DNA of 64,000 bases from Paracoccus limosus (GTDB lineage: Bacteria > Pseudomonadota > Alphaproteobacteria > Rhodobacterales > Rhodobacteraceae), in the NCBI RefSeq assembly GCF_009711185.1, contig NZ_WMIF01000005.1, forward strand, positions 115,165 through 179,164, read 5' to 3'. Each line of letters begins with the position of its first letter. Within the stretch, counting starts at the first letter, position 1. The notes under the pieces were generated by a model. It did no database searches, was not told the DNA's origin, and saw only the letters and a program-made list of their open reading frames with translations. The position numbers and the translations under genes were made by a program. Below are positions 1 to 8,014 of the stretch, piece after piece.

Positions 1-594
1 GCGGCCGAGGATCCATGCGACCAGACCCGCCACCGCAAACAGGATCAGCACCCCGTTCGGGACCGGAAACGCCGGCAGCATCCGGCCGATGACCGAGCCC
101 TGCGAGATCAGCGTATAGCCCTCGGTGCCGTTGAAATAGATCGGCTTGGTGCCGGTCACGATCAGCGACAGTCCCTTGAGCACCAGCATCATCCCCAGCG
201 TGGCAATAAAGGGCGGGATGCGCGCCTTGGCGACCAGCGTCCCCGAGATCAGCCCGCAGGCCGCCCCGGTGCCGATCGCGGCCAAGATGCCCAGCGGCAA
301 GGGCATCCCGCCCCAGGTCAGCACCACCCCGGTCATCACGGCGGTAAAGGTCATCATCGTGCCGATGGACAGGTCGATCCCGCCGGTGATGATGATCATG
401 GTCACGCCGACGGCCAGAACGCCGTTGACCGAGGTCGCCTGCAGGATCGACAGGATATTGTCGATCTGGAAAAAGCGCGGGCTGGCCAGCGAAAAGCCCG
501 CCACCAGCACGATAAGGCTGGCGAATGCCAGCAGCTTTTGCTGTGCGCTGCCCGAACGGCGCGCCTCTTGCCGCTCGATGCCGATATCGGTCAT
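1..594 (-). CDS. Sugar ABC transporter permease, RbsC/BPD_transp_2 family (3' end outside window)
   Basis: Inner-membrane permease of a ribose/xylose-type ABC importer. The start ATG is at 594 and overlaps the stop of the ATPase gene by 4 bp (ATGA). The reading frame stays open to the window edge, so only the N-terminal ~198 residues are seen. After a short basic N-terminus ([15 protein letters not shown]) come hydrophobic segments and the family hallmark [16 protein letters not shown], followed by [15 protein letters not shown]. Both are typical of RbsC-like permeases. It should pair with the RbsA-like ATPase just upstream. The periplasmic binding protein of the system is not in the visible part. 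The substrate is inferred to be a deoxy-sugar or aldose from the neighbouring lactonase and dehydrogenase. Confidence 0.9.
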   Translation of the reverse strand, partial: MTDIGIERQEARRSGSAQQKLLAFASLIVLVAGFSLASPRFFQIDNILSILQATSVNGVLAVGVTMIIITGGIDLSIGTMMTFTAVMTGVVLTWGGMPLPLGILAAIGTGAACGLISGTLVAKARIPPFIATLGMMLVLKGLSLIVTGTKPIYFNGTEGYTLISQGSVIGRMLPAFPVPNGVLILFAVAGLVAWILGR

Positions 595-2102
595 GCGGTG
601 CCCCCCTGCCGCTCTGTGGCCAGTTCCATGATCGCCTGCTGCGATGAGGCCGCCGGCAGGATGCCTGTCAGCCGCCCCTCGCACATCACCGCGATGCGAT
701 GCGACAGGCGCAGCACCTCGGGCATCTCGCTGGAAATGACGATGATCGCCTTGCCCGCCGCCGCGAGATCAGTGAGCAGGTGATAGATTTCCGCCTTGGC
801 GCCGACATCGATGCCGCGCGTCGGCTCGTCAAAGATCAGGATGTCGCAATCGCGCAAAAGCCATTTCGCGATCACCACCTTTTGCTGGTTGCCGCCCGAC
901 AGGAAACGCACCTCCTGCCGGTCGCCGGGGGTACGGATGCGCAGCCGCGCGATATGGTCGCGCGCCACCTTGCGCAGCCCCGGCTCATCAAGCCGCCCCA
1001 GCCGGTCGGTAAAGCGCGCCAGACTGGCCATGGCGATATTGGCGCGCACATCCATGCCAAGCGCCAGCCCGTAATGCTTGCGATCCTCGGAGAGATAGCC
1101 GATCCCGGCCCGCACCGCGTCATGCGGGCTGCGGATGCGCGCCGGGCGGCCATGGATCAGGATCTCGCCGCCATCAGCAGGCTCGGCGCCAAAGATGGCG
1201 CGGGCAAGCTCGGTCCGGCCGGCACCCATCAGCCCGGCAAAGCCCAGAATCTCGCCCTTTTTCAGCGAAAAGCTGATGTCGCGCAGCTCGGTCCCGCGCG
1301 TCAGGCCGCGCACCTCCAGCGCCACCGGCGCCTGCGCCAGATCGGGGACCACCACCTGTTCATCGCCGATCTCGCGCCCGACCATCATTGCGATGATGCT
1401 GCCGATGGCGGTGGTGGCGGCATCGACGGTGGCGACATGGGCGCCGTCGCGCATGACGGTGATGCGGTCCGAGATGCGCTTGATCTCGTCCATCTTGTGG
1501 CTGATGTAGATGATGCCCACGCCCTCGTCGCGCAGCTGGCGGATGATGCTGAACAGCTCGGCGATCTCGGCATCGTTCAGCGCGGCGGTGGGTTCGTCCA
1601 TGATCAGCACGCGCGGGCGATAGCTCAGCGCCTTGGCGATCTCGATCATCTGCTGGCGCGCGATGGACAGGCTGGCGACCGGCGTGCGCGGGTCCAGCCG
1701 CAGGTTCATGCGCGCAAAGATCGCGGCGGTATCGGCGTTCTGGCGCGCCTCGTCGATGCGGCCCAAGGACAGGCGCGGCTCGCGCCCGATCCAGATGTTC
1801 TGCGCCGCCGTCAGGTCGCGCATCAGCGCCAGTTCCTGATGGATGATGCCGATGCCAAGCGCCTGCGACGCGCGCGGATCGGCGATCTGGACCTCGGCCC
1901 CGTCGATCAGGATGCGGCCGCCATCGGGGCGATAGACGCCGGACAGGATTTTCATCAGCGTCGATTTGCCGGCGCCGTTTTCGCCCATCAGCGCGTGAAC
2001 CTCGCCGGCGCGCAGCTCGAAGCCCACCGATTTCAGCGCGTGGACGCCGGGGAAATGCTTGTCGATCCCCTGCATCCGCACCAGTTCGCGCCCGGCCGTC
2101 AT
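591..2102 (-). CDS. Sugar ABC transporter ATP-binding protein, RbsA/XylG/MglA type (two ABC domains)
   Basis: Cytoplasmic ATPase of about 503 residues that powers sugar uptake. It carries two ABC cassettes in one chain. The first has an intact Walker A (GENGAGKST, ~residue 40) and Walker B ([11 protein letters not shown]). The second has the degenerate P-loop GLMGAGRTE that is normal for this family, the signature SGGNQQK and the Walker [13 protein letters not shown]. The start was placed at 2102 ([20 protein letters not shown]). The open frame runs further upstream, but that part overlaps the amidohydrolase gene, and the ATG at 2102 sits in an ATGA overlap with its stop codon. A similar overlap joins it to the permease downstream, so translation is probably coupled. 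Confidence 0.93.
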   Translation of the reverse strand: MTAGRELVRMQGIDKHFPGVHALKSVGFELRAGEVHALMGENGAGKSTLMKILSGVYRPDGGRILIDGAEVQIADPRASQALGIGIIHQELALMRDLTAAQNIWIGREPRLSLGRIDEARQNADTAAIFARMNLRLDPRTPVASLSIARQQMIEIAKALSYRPRVLIMDEPTAALNDAEIAELFSIIRQLRDEGVGIIYISHKMDEIKRISDRITVMRDGAHVATVDAATTAIGSIIAMMVGREIGDEQVVVPDLAQAPVALEVRGLTRGTELRDISFSLKKGEILGFAGLMGAGRTELARAIFGAEPADGGEILIHGRPARIRSPHDAVRAGIGYLSEDRKHYGLALGMDVRANIAMASLARFTDRLGRLDEPGLRKVARDHIARLRIRTPGDRQEVRFLSGGNQQKVVIAKWLLRDCDILIFDEPTRGIDVGAKAEIYHLLTDLAAAGKAIIVISSEMPEVLRLSHRIAVMCEGRLTGILPAASSQQAIMELATERQGGTA

Positions 2103-2914
2103 GGCGCCACCCCGTAGAAACGCGCGCCATTGCCGCCCATGATCGCGGCGCGCTCGGGCGCGGCCAGCCGGGCCAGCAGGCTGTCGGTCAGCTCCAGCCA
2201 GTCGCCATGGCTGGCCGCCAGCGTCAGCACCGGCCAGTCGCTGCCCCAGATCAGCCGCTCGGGCCCGAACCAGTCCAGCAGCGGCGCAAGGATGGCGTGC
2301 AGCGCCGGCAAGGGATCGCGCAGCGCCTCGGGCGGCAATTCGGTCATCAGGCCCGACAGCTTGCAATGCACACCCGGCAGCGCCGCCAGCACCCGCATCC
2401 CCGCCGCCCATGCGGCCTGTTCGCCCGGCTGCGGCTTGGCGGCATGGTCGATCACCACCGGCAGGCCGGGATTGCGGGCGATGAACTGCGCCAAAGGCCC
2501 CAGATGGCGCCGCGTCACCAGCGCGTCGAAGCGCAGACCCAGGGCCGGCAGAGCGGCCAGCACCTCGGGATGCGGCGCGGTCAGGATCCAGTCATCCTCG
2601 GCAATGTCCTGCAACATCGGGCGGATGCCGACCAGCCGGCCCGCGCGGGCGCGCAGCGCCGCGACCGAGTCGGGATCGGCCAGATCGGCCCAGCCCACCA
2701 CGCCGCGAATGCGCGGATCGTCCAGCCCCAGCAGGAAATCCGTCTCGGCCAGCGTGGGCGCGGCCTGCACCGCGATCACCGCAATATCGGCGGGATAATC
2801 CGGCGGCAGGAAATCCCGGCGGATCGGTGCCAGCGGGCTGCCGCTTCCGGCCAGCCAGCCATAATCGCCCCGATCAAGGCGCCAGAAATGACAATGGGCA
2901 TCCAGTTTCTGCAT
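2099..2914 (-). CDS. Amidohydrolase of the fuconolactonase / 2-pyrone-4,6-dicarboxylate lactonase family
   Basis: Predicted metal-dependent lactone hydrolase (COG3618, amidohydrolase_2) of 271 residues. The N-terminal metal motif DAHCHFW (H7, H9) is followed by DYGWL and DFLPPDYP, typical of L-fuconolactonase-like enzymes. VIDHAAKP and the late WGSDWPVL (catalytic Asp) complete the active site. In sugar-acid pathways these enzymes open the aldonolactone formed by a sugar dehydrogenase, which fits the SDR gene 33 bp upstream and the sugar importer downstream. A strong ribosome site (GGGGAGGGG) precedes the ATG at 2914. The exact lactone is not determined; L-fuconolactone or another deoxy-aldonolactone is the favoured guess. 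Confidence 0.85.
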   Translation of the reverse strand: MQKLDAHCHFWRLDRGDYGWLAGSGSPLAPIRRDFLPPDYPADIAVIAVQAAPTLAETDFLLGLDDPRIRGVVGWADLADPDSVAALRARAGRLVGIRPMLQDIAEDDWILTAPHPEVLAALPALGLRFDALVTRRHLGPLAQFIARNPGLPVVIDHAAKPQPGEQAAWAAGMRVLAALPGVHCKLSGLMTELPPEALRDPLPALHAILAPLLDWFGPERLIWGSDWPVLTLAASHGDWLELTDSLLARLAAPERAAIMGGNGARFYGVAP

Positions 2915-2947
2915 CGCCGCCCCTCCCCTGGCTGCGGATGAGACGGA

Positions 2948-3685
2948 TCAGATGGTCACGCCTCCGTCGACAAGCAGCGCCTGGCCGGTGACGAAACGGC
3001 TTTCATCCGACAGCAGGTAGACGACCATCGGCGACATGTCGTCGACCGTGGCCAGCCGCCCCATCGGCTGGCGGGCGATAAAATCCTTTTCCGCCTGCAC
3101 CGGATCGGCCGAGGCGGCGATGCGGCCGCGCAGGCTGGGCGTGTCCACGGTGCCGGGGCAGAGCGCGTTGCAGCGGATGCCCTGTTTCACGAAATCGGCG
3201 GCGATGGCCTTGGTCAGCCCGATCACCGCCGCCTTGGTCGTGCCATAGGCGCAGCGGTTCGGGAACCCTTTCACCGACGAGGCCATCGAGGCCATGTTCA
3301 GGATGGAGGCGGTGCCGGTGTCGCGCGCCCGCTGCAGCATTCCCGGCAGGCAGGCCCGCGTCAGCCGCATCATCGCGGTGACGTTCAGCGCCAAGGCGAA
3401 ATCCCAATCGGCGTCGGTCAGCTCCAGCACCGAGCCGTTGTGCACCACGCCCGCGCAGTTGAAGAGCCCGTCGAGCGGCCCGACTTCGGCGGCGATCGCG
3501 GCGACGGCGCTGGCATCGGTCACGTCCAGCACGGCGGTGCGGATGCCCTCCAGCCCCTGCAACAGCGCGCCGTCGCGGTCGGTGGCGATGACCGTCGCGC
3601 CCTCTTGCGCCATGGCAATCGCGGCGGCGCGGCCCATGCCCTGCCCGGCGGCGGTTACCAGAATGGTCTTGCCCGAAAGCCGCAT
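2948..3685 (-). CDS. Short-chain dehydrogenase/reductase, sugar (acid) dehydrogenase type
   Basis: NAD(P)-dependent SDR of 245 residues and first gene of the sugar operon. The cofactor motif is TAAGQGMGRA (a variant of TGxxxGIG), followed by NCAGVV, the catalytic Ser in NMASMASS, YGTTK (Tyr/Lys pair) and the C-terminal VDGGVTI. The longer open frame adds eight residues, but the ATG at 3685 (MRLSGKTILVTAAG) has GGGAGGGTCGG directly upstream and fits family length. The sequence resembles 2-keto-3-deoxy-L-fuconate or L-fucose/L-rhamnose dehydrogenases of non-phosphorylative pathways. With the lactonase it suggests oxidative sugar catabolism. No dehydratase is seen in the window; it may lie beyond the left edge. 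Confidence 0.87.
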   Translation of the reverse strand: MRLSGKTILVTAAGQGMGRAAAIAMAQEGATVIATDRDGALLQGLEGIRTAVLDVTDASAVAAIAAEVGPLDGLFNCAGVVHNGSVLELTDADWDFALALNVTAMMRLTRACLPGMLQRARDTGTASILNMASMASSVKGFPNRCAYGTTKAAVIGLTKAIAADFVKQGIRCNALCPGTVDTPSLRGRIAASADPVQAEKDFIARQPMGRLATVDDMSPMVVYLLSDESRFVTGQALLVDGGVTI

Positions 3686-3717
3686 CCGACCCTCCCCTGT
3701 CGTCAGCAATTCTTATA

Positions 3718-3732
3718 TGAATAGTCTATTCA
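3718..3732. promoter_or_regulatory. 15-bp perfect dyad, probable operator between SDR operon and IclR gene
   Basis: TGAATAG-T-CTATTCA is a perfect inverted repeat with one central base, and a partial third copy (ATGAATAC) follows within 10 bp. It lies in the 116-bp gap between the divergent sugar operon and the IclR-type regulator. IclR-family proteins bind such short dyads, so autoregulation plus control of the operon is likely. Confidence 0.6.
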
Positions 3733-3801
3733 TCTATGAATACTTGACGCAAGCAGATTCAGGCGCAGGATTTGCGAAACCGGCACGAAGGGGGCGGCAC
3801 G

Positions 3802-4584
3802 ATGCAGACGGGCACAGAGGATCCGGCCGAGGGCCGTTATCGCGCGCCGGCGCTGGACAAGGGGCTGGACATTCTTGAGGTGCTGGCCGAGCAGGCGCGC
3901 GGCCTGACCCGGACCGAGATCGTCAAGGCGCTGGGACTGAGCCCGTCGCAGATCTACCGGATGCTGGAACGGCTGGTGGCGCGTGGCTATGTGACGCGGC
4001 TGGACGGCGACCGCTATGCGCTGACCATGCGCATGTTCCTGCTGGCGACGCGCCACCCGCCGCTGCGCCGGCTTTTGGCCGAGGCGCAGCCTCTGATGGA
4101 CGAATTTTCGGGCCGGATCGGGCAATCCTGCCATCTGGTGGTGCCCGAACGCGGCGCGGGTATCGTGGTGGCGCAGGCCAGCCCCATCGGGCATTGGGAA
4201 TTCCGGGCGCGGCTGGGCGCGCAGCTTGACCTGTTCACGACCAGCTCGGGGCTGACGCTGCTGGCATTTCAAGACCCGGCCGGGATCACGCAGACGCTGG
4301 GCTGCTGGGGCATCGCGGGCGCCGACGAACGGCTGGCCGGGGTGGCGCCGCATCTGGCAGAGGTGCGCGCACGCGGCGCGCGTGTCGCCCCCTCGGGGCA
4401 GCTGGCCGGCGTCACCGATATCAGCGTGCCCGTGCCGGGCCCGGGCGGCATGGCGGTGGCGGTGCTGACCTGCGCCTTTATCGACCATCCCGATGCGGCG
4501 CAAATCCATGACCGCGACTCCGCGCTGGCGGCGCTGCACGAGGTCGCCCGGACGCTGGCCGCGGCCGAGGCACCACCTGCCTGA
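3802..4584 (+). CDS. IclR-family transcriptional regulator of the sugar operon
   Basis: 260-residue regulator with an N-terminal winged helix (residues ~18-75: LDKGLDILEVLAEQARGLTR, then SPSQIYRMLERLVARGYVTR) and a C-terminal IclR effector domain. The open frame begins at 3772, but the ATG at 3802 (MQTGTEDPAEG) follows a purine-rich AAGGGGGCGG and is preferred. It is transcribed away from the SDR-lactonase-ABC operon, the usual arrangement for a dedicated local regulator. The ligand is expected to be the imported sugar or an oxidation product. Whether it represses or activates cannot be told from sequence. Confidence 0.9.
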   Translation: MQTGTEDPAEGRYRAPALDKGLDILEVLAEQARGLTRTEIVKALGLSPSQIYRMLERLVARGYVTRLDGDRYALTMRMFLLATRHPPLRRLLAEAQPLMDEFSGRIGQSCHLVVPERGAGIVVAQASPIGHWEFRARLGAQLDLFTTSSGLTLLAFQDPAGITQTLGCWGIAGADERLAGVAPHLAEVRARGARVAPSGQLAGVTDISVPVPGPGGMAVAVLTCAFIDHPDAAQIHDRDSALAALHEVARTLAAAEAPPA

Positions 4585-4756
4585 TACGGCCCGCCGGACG
4601 TTTCGGCACAATCGCAAGAAGAACAGCCGCGCGCCGCAGCGCCACGCCGCAATCATGGGCAGAACGGCCCTGCCCCGGCCGCAGGCGGCGGCAATGGGCA
4701 AGATCCCGCAGCTTCTGGGATTTTCGCGCTTTCCTTTGTATTTTGCTTGCCATTCC

Positions 4757-4769
4757 GGCCTGTCAGGCC
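4757..4769. promoter_or_regulatory. Short dyad in the leader of opgG
   Basis: GGCCTG-T-CAGGCC is a perfect 6-bp inverted repeat 65 bp before the opgG start. A TTGCCA hexamer at 4747-4752 could be a -35 element, with a poor -10 18 bp later, so a promoter here is only tentative. The rest of 4585-4834 shows no convincing gene. Confidence 0.25.
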
Positions 4770-4834
4770 CTAGCGATGACTCCGTCCGGGCTTGCTTGGC
4801 CCGCGTTCCGATCCGACCGAACGGAGTTTCGATC

Positions 4835-6508
4835 TTGCGCCTTCGCAGACCCGCCCCCTTGCGCGCCACAGCCCTTGCCCTGATGCTGGCCCCGCTGCTG
4901 TCCGCACCTGCCGCCCTTGCCCAGGACGGTGCCGGCACGACCGCCAGCACCGCCACCGCCGCGCCCGCCGCCGAGCCCGCCTTTGCCCCCGTGCTGGGTC
5001 AGGCGCAGGTGTTCAGCTTTGACGTGCTGACCCAGCGCGCCCGCGATCTGGCACGCCAGCCGTGGCAGGCGCCGGTGGTCGAACAGCCCGATGTGCTGGA
5101 AAAGATCGACTATGACGCGCATTGGAAGATCCGCTTCCGCCCCGAGGAAACCGTGCGCGTCGGCGATGTGCCGGTGCAGTTCTTTCATCTGGGCACCTAT
5201 TTCCGCACCCCGGTCAAGATCAGCACGGTCGACGACGGCAAGGCCCGCCAGATCCAGTATGACCCGCGCTTCTTTGACATGCCCGCCGACAGCCCGGCGC
5301 GGCAACTGACGCGCGGCACCGGCTTTGCCGGCTTCCGGCTGATGGACCCGGATCTAAAGACCGACTGGATCAGCTTTCTGGGCGCGAGCTATTTCCGCAC
5401 CTCGGGGCCCTTCGGGCAATATGGCCTGTCGGCGCGCGGGCTGGCGATCGATTCGGGCATGTCCACGCCCGAGGAATTCCCGCTGTTCACCGAATTCTAC
5501 ATCGAAAAGCCCAGCGATGGCCGCGCCGATGTGACGCTTTATGCGCTGATGGACAGCCCCTCGGTGTCAGGCGCCTATCGCATGGACATCAGCAAGGGCG
5601 CCACCGGCGAGGGGCAGGTGATGCAGATCAGCTCGAAGCTGTTCTTCCGCAATTCGGTCGAACGGCTGGGCATCGCGCCGCTGACCTCGATGTATTGGTA
5701 TTCGGAAACCAACCGCGTGCTGGCCTTTGACTGGCGCCCCGAGGTGCATGACGCCGACGGGCTGATGATGGTCATGGGCAATGGCGAACAGATCTGGCGC
5801 CCGCTGATGAACCCGCCGCGCGTGGTCACGTCAAGCTTTGCGACCGAAAACCCGCAGGGCTTTGGCCTGATCCAGCGCGACCGCGACTTTGACAATTACG
5901 AAGACGACGGCGTGTTCTACAACAAGCGCGCCTCGGTCTGGATCCAGCCGCAGGGCGATTGGGGTCAGGGTCAGGTTCAGCTGATCGAGATCCCGACCGA
6001 TGACGAGGTCTATGACAATATCGTCGCCTTCTGGAACCCGGCGCAAAAGCCGCAGCCGGGGCAAGAGATGGACTTTTCCTATACCCTGTCATGGGTCGAT
6101 CAGCCGCCGGTCGCGCAGCCGCTGGCCCATACGGTGGCGACCCGCATCGGCGCCGGCGGTGTGCCCGGCCTGCCCCGGCCCGATGACGAGCTGAAGATCG
6201 CCATCGATTTTGACGGCGGCCAGATCGGCAAGCTGGGTCAGCAGGATGGCGTGACCCCGGTGGTCAGCGTGCCCGATGGCGTCAAGGTCGTGCAAAGCTA
6301 TGCCCTGCCGGTGGTCGGCACCACGCGCTGGCGGCTGATCTTTGACATCGCCGCCCCGGGGATCGAGACCGCCGATCTGCGCGCCTATCTGGAAAAGGAC
6401 GGGCAAGCCCTGACCGAGACATGGCTGGGTCAGGTCCATCCCGAACAGTTCGCTCGCGCCCGCCCCGGCTACAACCCGCCCGATCCGCAACCAGCGGCGG
6501 CGCAGTAA
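4835..6508 (+). CDS. opgG: Periplasmic glucan biosynthesis protein OpgG/MdoG
   Basis: Periplasmic protein of 557 residues needed for making osmoregulated periplasmic glucans. The open frame is longer, but the best start is TTG at 4835: it has GGAG eight bases upstream and gives a clean signal peptide (MRLRRPAPLRATALALMLAPLLSAPAALA, cut before QDG). Mature-protein landmarks match MdoG: VFSFDVLTQRARDLA, LGTYFRTPVKI, GASYFRTSGPFGQYGLSARG, GFGLIQRDRDFDNYED and VQLVEIPTDDE-like VQLIEIPTDDEVYDNIVAFW. A low-complexity Ala/Thr/Pro linker follows the signal peptide. The glucosyltransferase partner OpgH is not adjacent, which is unusual. A hairpin follows the stop. Confidence 0.93.
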   Translation: MRLRRPAPLRATALALMLAPLLSAPAALAQDGAGTTASTATAAPAAEPAFAPVLGQAQVFSFDVLTQRARDLARQPWQAPVVEQPDVLEKIDYDAHWKIRFRPEETVRVGDVPVQFFHLGTYFRTPVKISTVDDGKARQIQYDPRFFDMPADSPARQLTRGTGFAGFRLMDPDLKTDWISFLGASYFRTSGPFGQYGLSARGLAIDSGMSTPEEFPLFTEFYIEKPSDGRADVTLYALMDSPSVSGAYRMDISKGATGEGQVMQISSKLFFRNSVERLGIAPLTSMYWYSETNRVLAFDWRPEVHDADGLMMVMGNGEQIWRPLMNPPRVVTSSFATENPQGFGLIQRDRDFDNYEDDGVFYNKRASVWIQPQGDWGQGQVQLIEIPTDDEVYDNIVAFWNPAQKPQPGQEMDFSYTLSWVDQPPVAQPLAHTVATRIGAGGVPGLPRPDDELKIAIDFDGGQIGKLGQQDGVTPVVSVPDGVKVVQSYALPVVGTTRWRLIFDIAAPGIETADLRAYLEKDGQALTETWLGQVHPEQFARARPGYNPPDPQPAAAQ

Positions 6509-6516
6509 GAAACGCA

Positions 6517-6545
6517 CCCTTCGCGCGGACCAACCGCGCGGAGGG
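6517..6545. terminator. Hairpin between convergent opgG and MFS genes
   Basis: A 12-bp stem (CCCTTCGCGCGG / CCGCGCGGAGGG, one G-U pair) closes on the loop ACCAA, 9 bp after the opgG stop and 18 bp before the convergent MFS stop. There is no long T run, but its position suits a bidirectional terminator. Confidence 0.6.
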
Positions 6546-6563
6546 GATCTGACCGGGCCGCGC

Positions 6564-7814
6564 CTAGCCCTGTTCGCTGCCGTCCAACCGCTCGACACGG
6601 CGCAGCTGCGGGAACAGCCGCATCCACAGGATGACGACGCCGATGGTGCCGATCCCGCCCAGCACCGCCGTGGCGACCGGCCCGATGGCCCCGGCCAGCA
6701 TCCCCGATTCGAACTCGCCCAGCTGGTTCGAGGTGCCGATGAACAGCGAGTTCACCGCATTGACCCGACCGCGCATTTCGTCCGGGGTCATCAGCTGCAC
6801 CAGCGAGCTGCGCACCACGACGCTGACATTGTCCGCAGCCCCGGTCACGGCCAGTGCCGCAATCGACAGCGCGATATTGCGCGACAGCGCAAAGACCACG
6901 GTGGCAAGGCCAAAGACCGCGACCGCCATGAACATCTTGCGTCCCGCGCCCTGCGTGATCGGCCGCCGCGCCAGAACAAAGGACATGAGCAGCGCCCCGA
7001 CCGCCGGCGCCGCCCGCAACAGCCCCATGCCCAAAGGCCCGGCCCTGAGGATGTCGCTGGCAAAGATCGGCAACAGCGCCGTCGCGCCCCCCAGCAGCAC
7101 CGCGAACAGATCCAGCGAGATCGTGCCAAGGATCGCCGGGCGCGAACGGATGAAGCTGATGCCGGCGAAGACGCTGCCAAGGCTGATCGGCGTGCGCGCC
7201 ACCGCCCGCACCGCCAGCCGGATCGAGATGACATTATAGGCCGCGACCGCAAACAGCAGCGCCGCGACGATAAAGGGCACCCGCTCGCCCAGACCATACA
7301 TCAGCCCGCCCAGCGACGGGCCGACGATAAAGGCGGTCTGCATGAACGAGGTCGAGGTGGCGATGGCGCGCTGCAACATCGACACCGGCACGATATTGGG
7401 CAAAAGCGAGGCCATGGTCGGCCGCTCAAAGGCCTGACAGGCGCCCATCACCCCGGCGGCCAGCAGCATCAGCACCGGCGTCAGCACGCCCAGCCAGACC
7501 CCGACCGCGACGGCGGCCACGGCCAGCGCCTCGATCCCCTGACAGGCCAGACCGATGCGGCGGCGGTCGAAACGGTCCACCACCGGCCCCGCCACCAGCG
7601 TCAGCACCGCCATCGGCGCGAATTGCGCCAGCCCCAGCCAGCCCAGCATATAGGCGTTCTGGGTCTGGTCATACAGCATCCAGCCAAGCGCCACCGCCAG
7701 CGACTGGAACCCCAGCTGCGAGCAGACTCGGGACGAGATAAAATGCCGGTAATTGCCATTGGCCAGAACCCGGTCCTGTCCGGCCGGATTGGCTGTGCTG
7801 TCGTCGCTGGTCAT
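6564..7814 (-). CDS. MFS transporter, enterobactin-exporter-like (MFS_3)
   Basis: Inner-membrane transporter of about 416 residues with roughly 12 hydrophobic segments. Landmarks include SRVCSQLGFQSLAVALGW in TM1, VVDRFDRRRIG in the 2-3 loop (the MFS A-motif region), GACQAFERPTMASLLPNIVP and VQLMTPDEMRGRVNAVNSLF. This pattern belongs to the MFS_3/EntS-like group, usually drug or small-molecule exporters. The start at 7814 (MTSDDSTANPAG) was chosen over the one at 7907 because the extra 31 residues are Arg-rich and not membrane-like, and a G-rich ribosome site lies upstream of 7814. The substrate is unknown; no siderophore synthesis genes are nearby. Confidence 0.82.
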   Translation of the reverse strand: MTSDDSTANPAGQDRVLANGNYRHFISSRVCSQLGFQSLAVALGWMLYDQTQNAYMLGWLGLAQFAPMAVLTLVAGPVVDRFDRRRIGLACQGIEALAVAAVAVGVWLGVLTPVLMLLAAGVMGACQAFERPTMASLLPNIVPVSMLQRAIATSTSFMQTAFIVGPSLGGLMYGLGERVPFIVAALLFAVAAYNVISIRLAVRAVARTPISLGSVFAGISFIRSRPAILGTISLDLFAVLLGGATALLPIFASDILRAGPLGMGLLRAAPAVGALLMSFVLARRPITQGAGRKMFMAVAVFGLATVVFALSRNIALSIAALAVTGAADNVSVVVRSSLVQLMTPDEMRGRVNAVNSLFIGTSNQLGEFESGMLAGAIGPVATAVLGGIGTIGVVILWMRLFPQLRRVERLDGSEQG

Positions 7815-8014
7815 GCCTGTCGCCCCCGCAAGGCGGCGCTCGCCATCACCGGACACGACGCGCCGCGCCGGCAGGCGGCGGATGGCCGCGCGCCGGTCCA
7901 ATTCCATGCGCCGACCGGCATCGGCGCCCTCGTCCGGCGAACTGCCATACCAGCCGCCTTCACCGCGCCCTAGTCCCGCCGGCGGCCCCTGTCAAGCCAG
8001 CCGGCAGGCGCCGG

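Noticed and set aside
699..2117. Long plus-strand open frame opposite the RbsA-like gene
   Set aside because: Its protein is rich in His, Asp and Arg with no motifs; it is the antisense shadow of the GC-rich ATPase gene.
4493..4834. N-terminal extension of opgG from an upstream ATG
   Set aside because: It overlaps the end of the IclR gene and would bury the signal peptide inside the chain; TTG at 4835 fits better.
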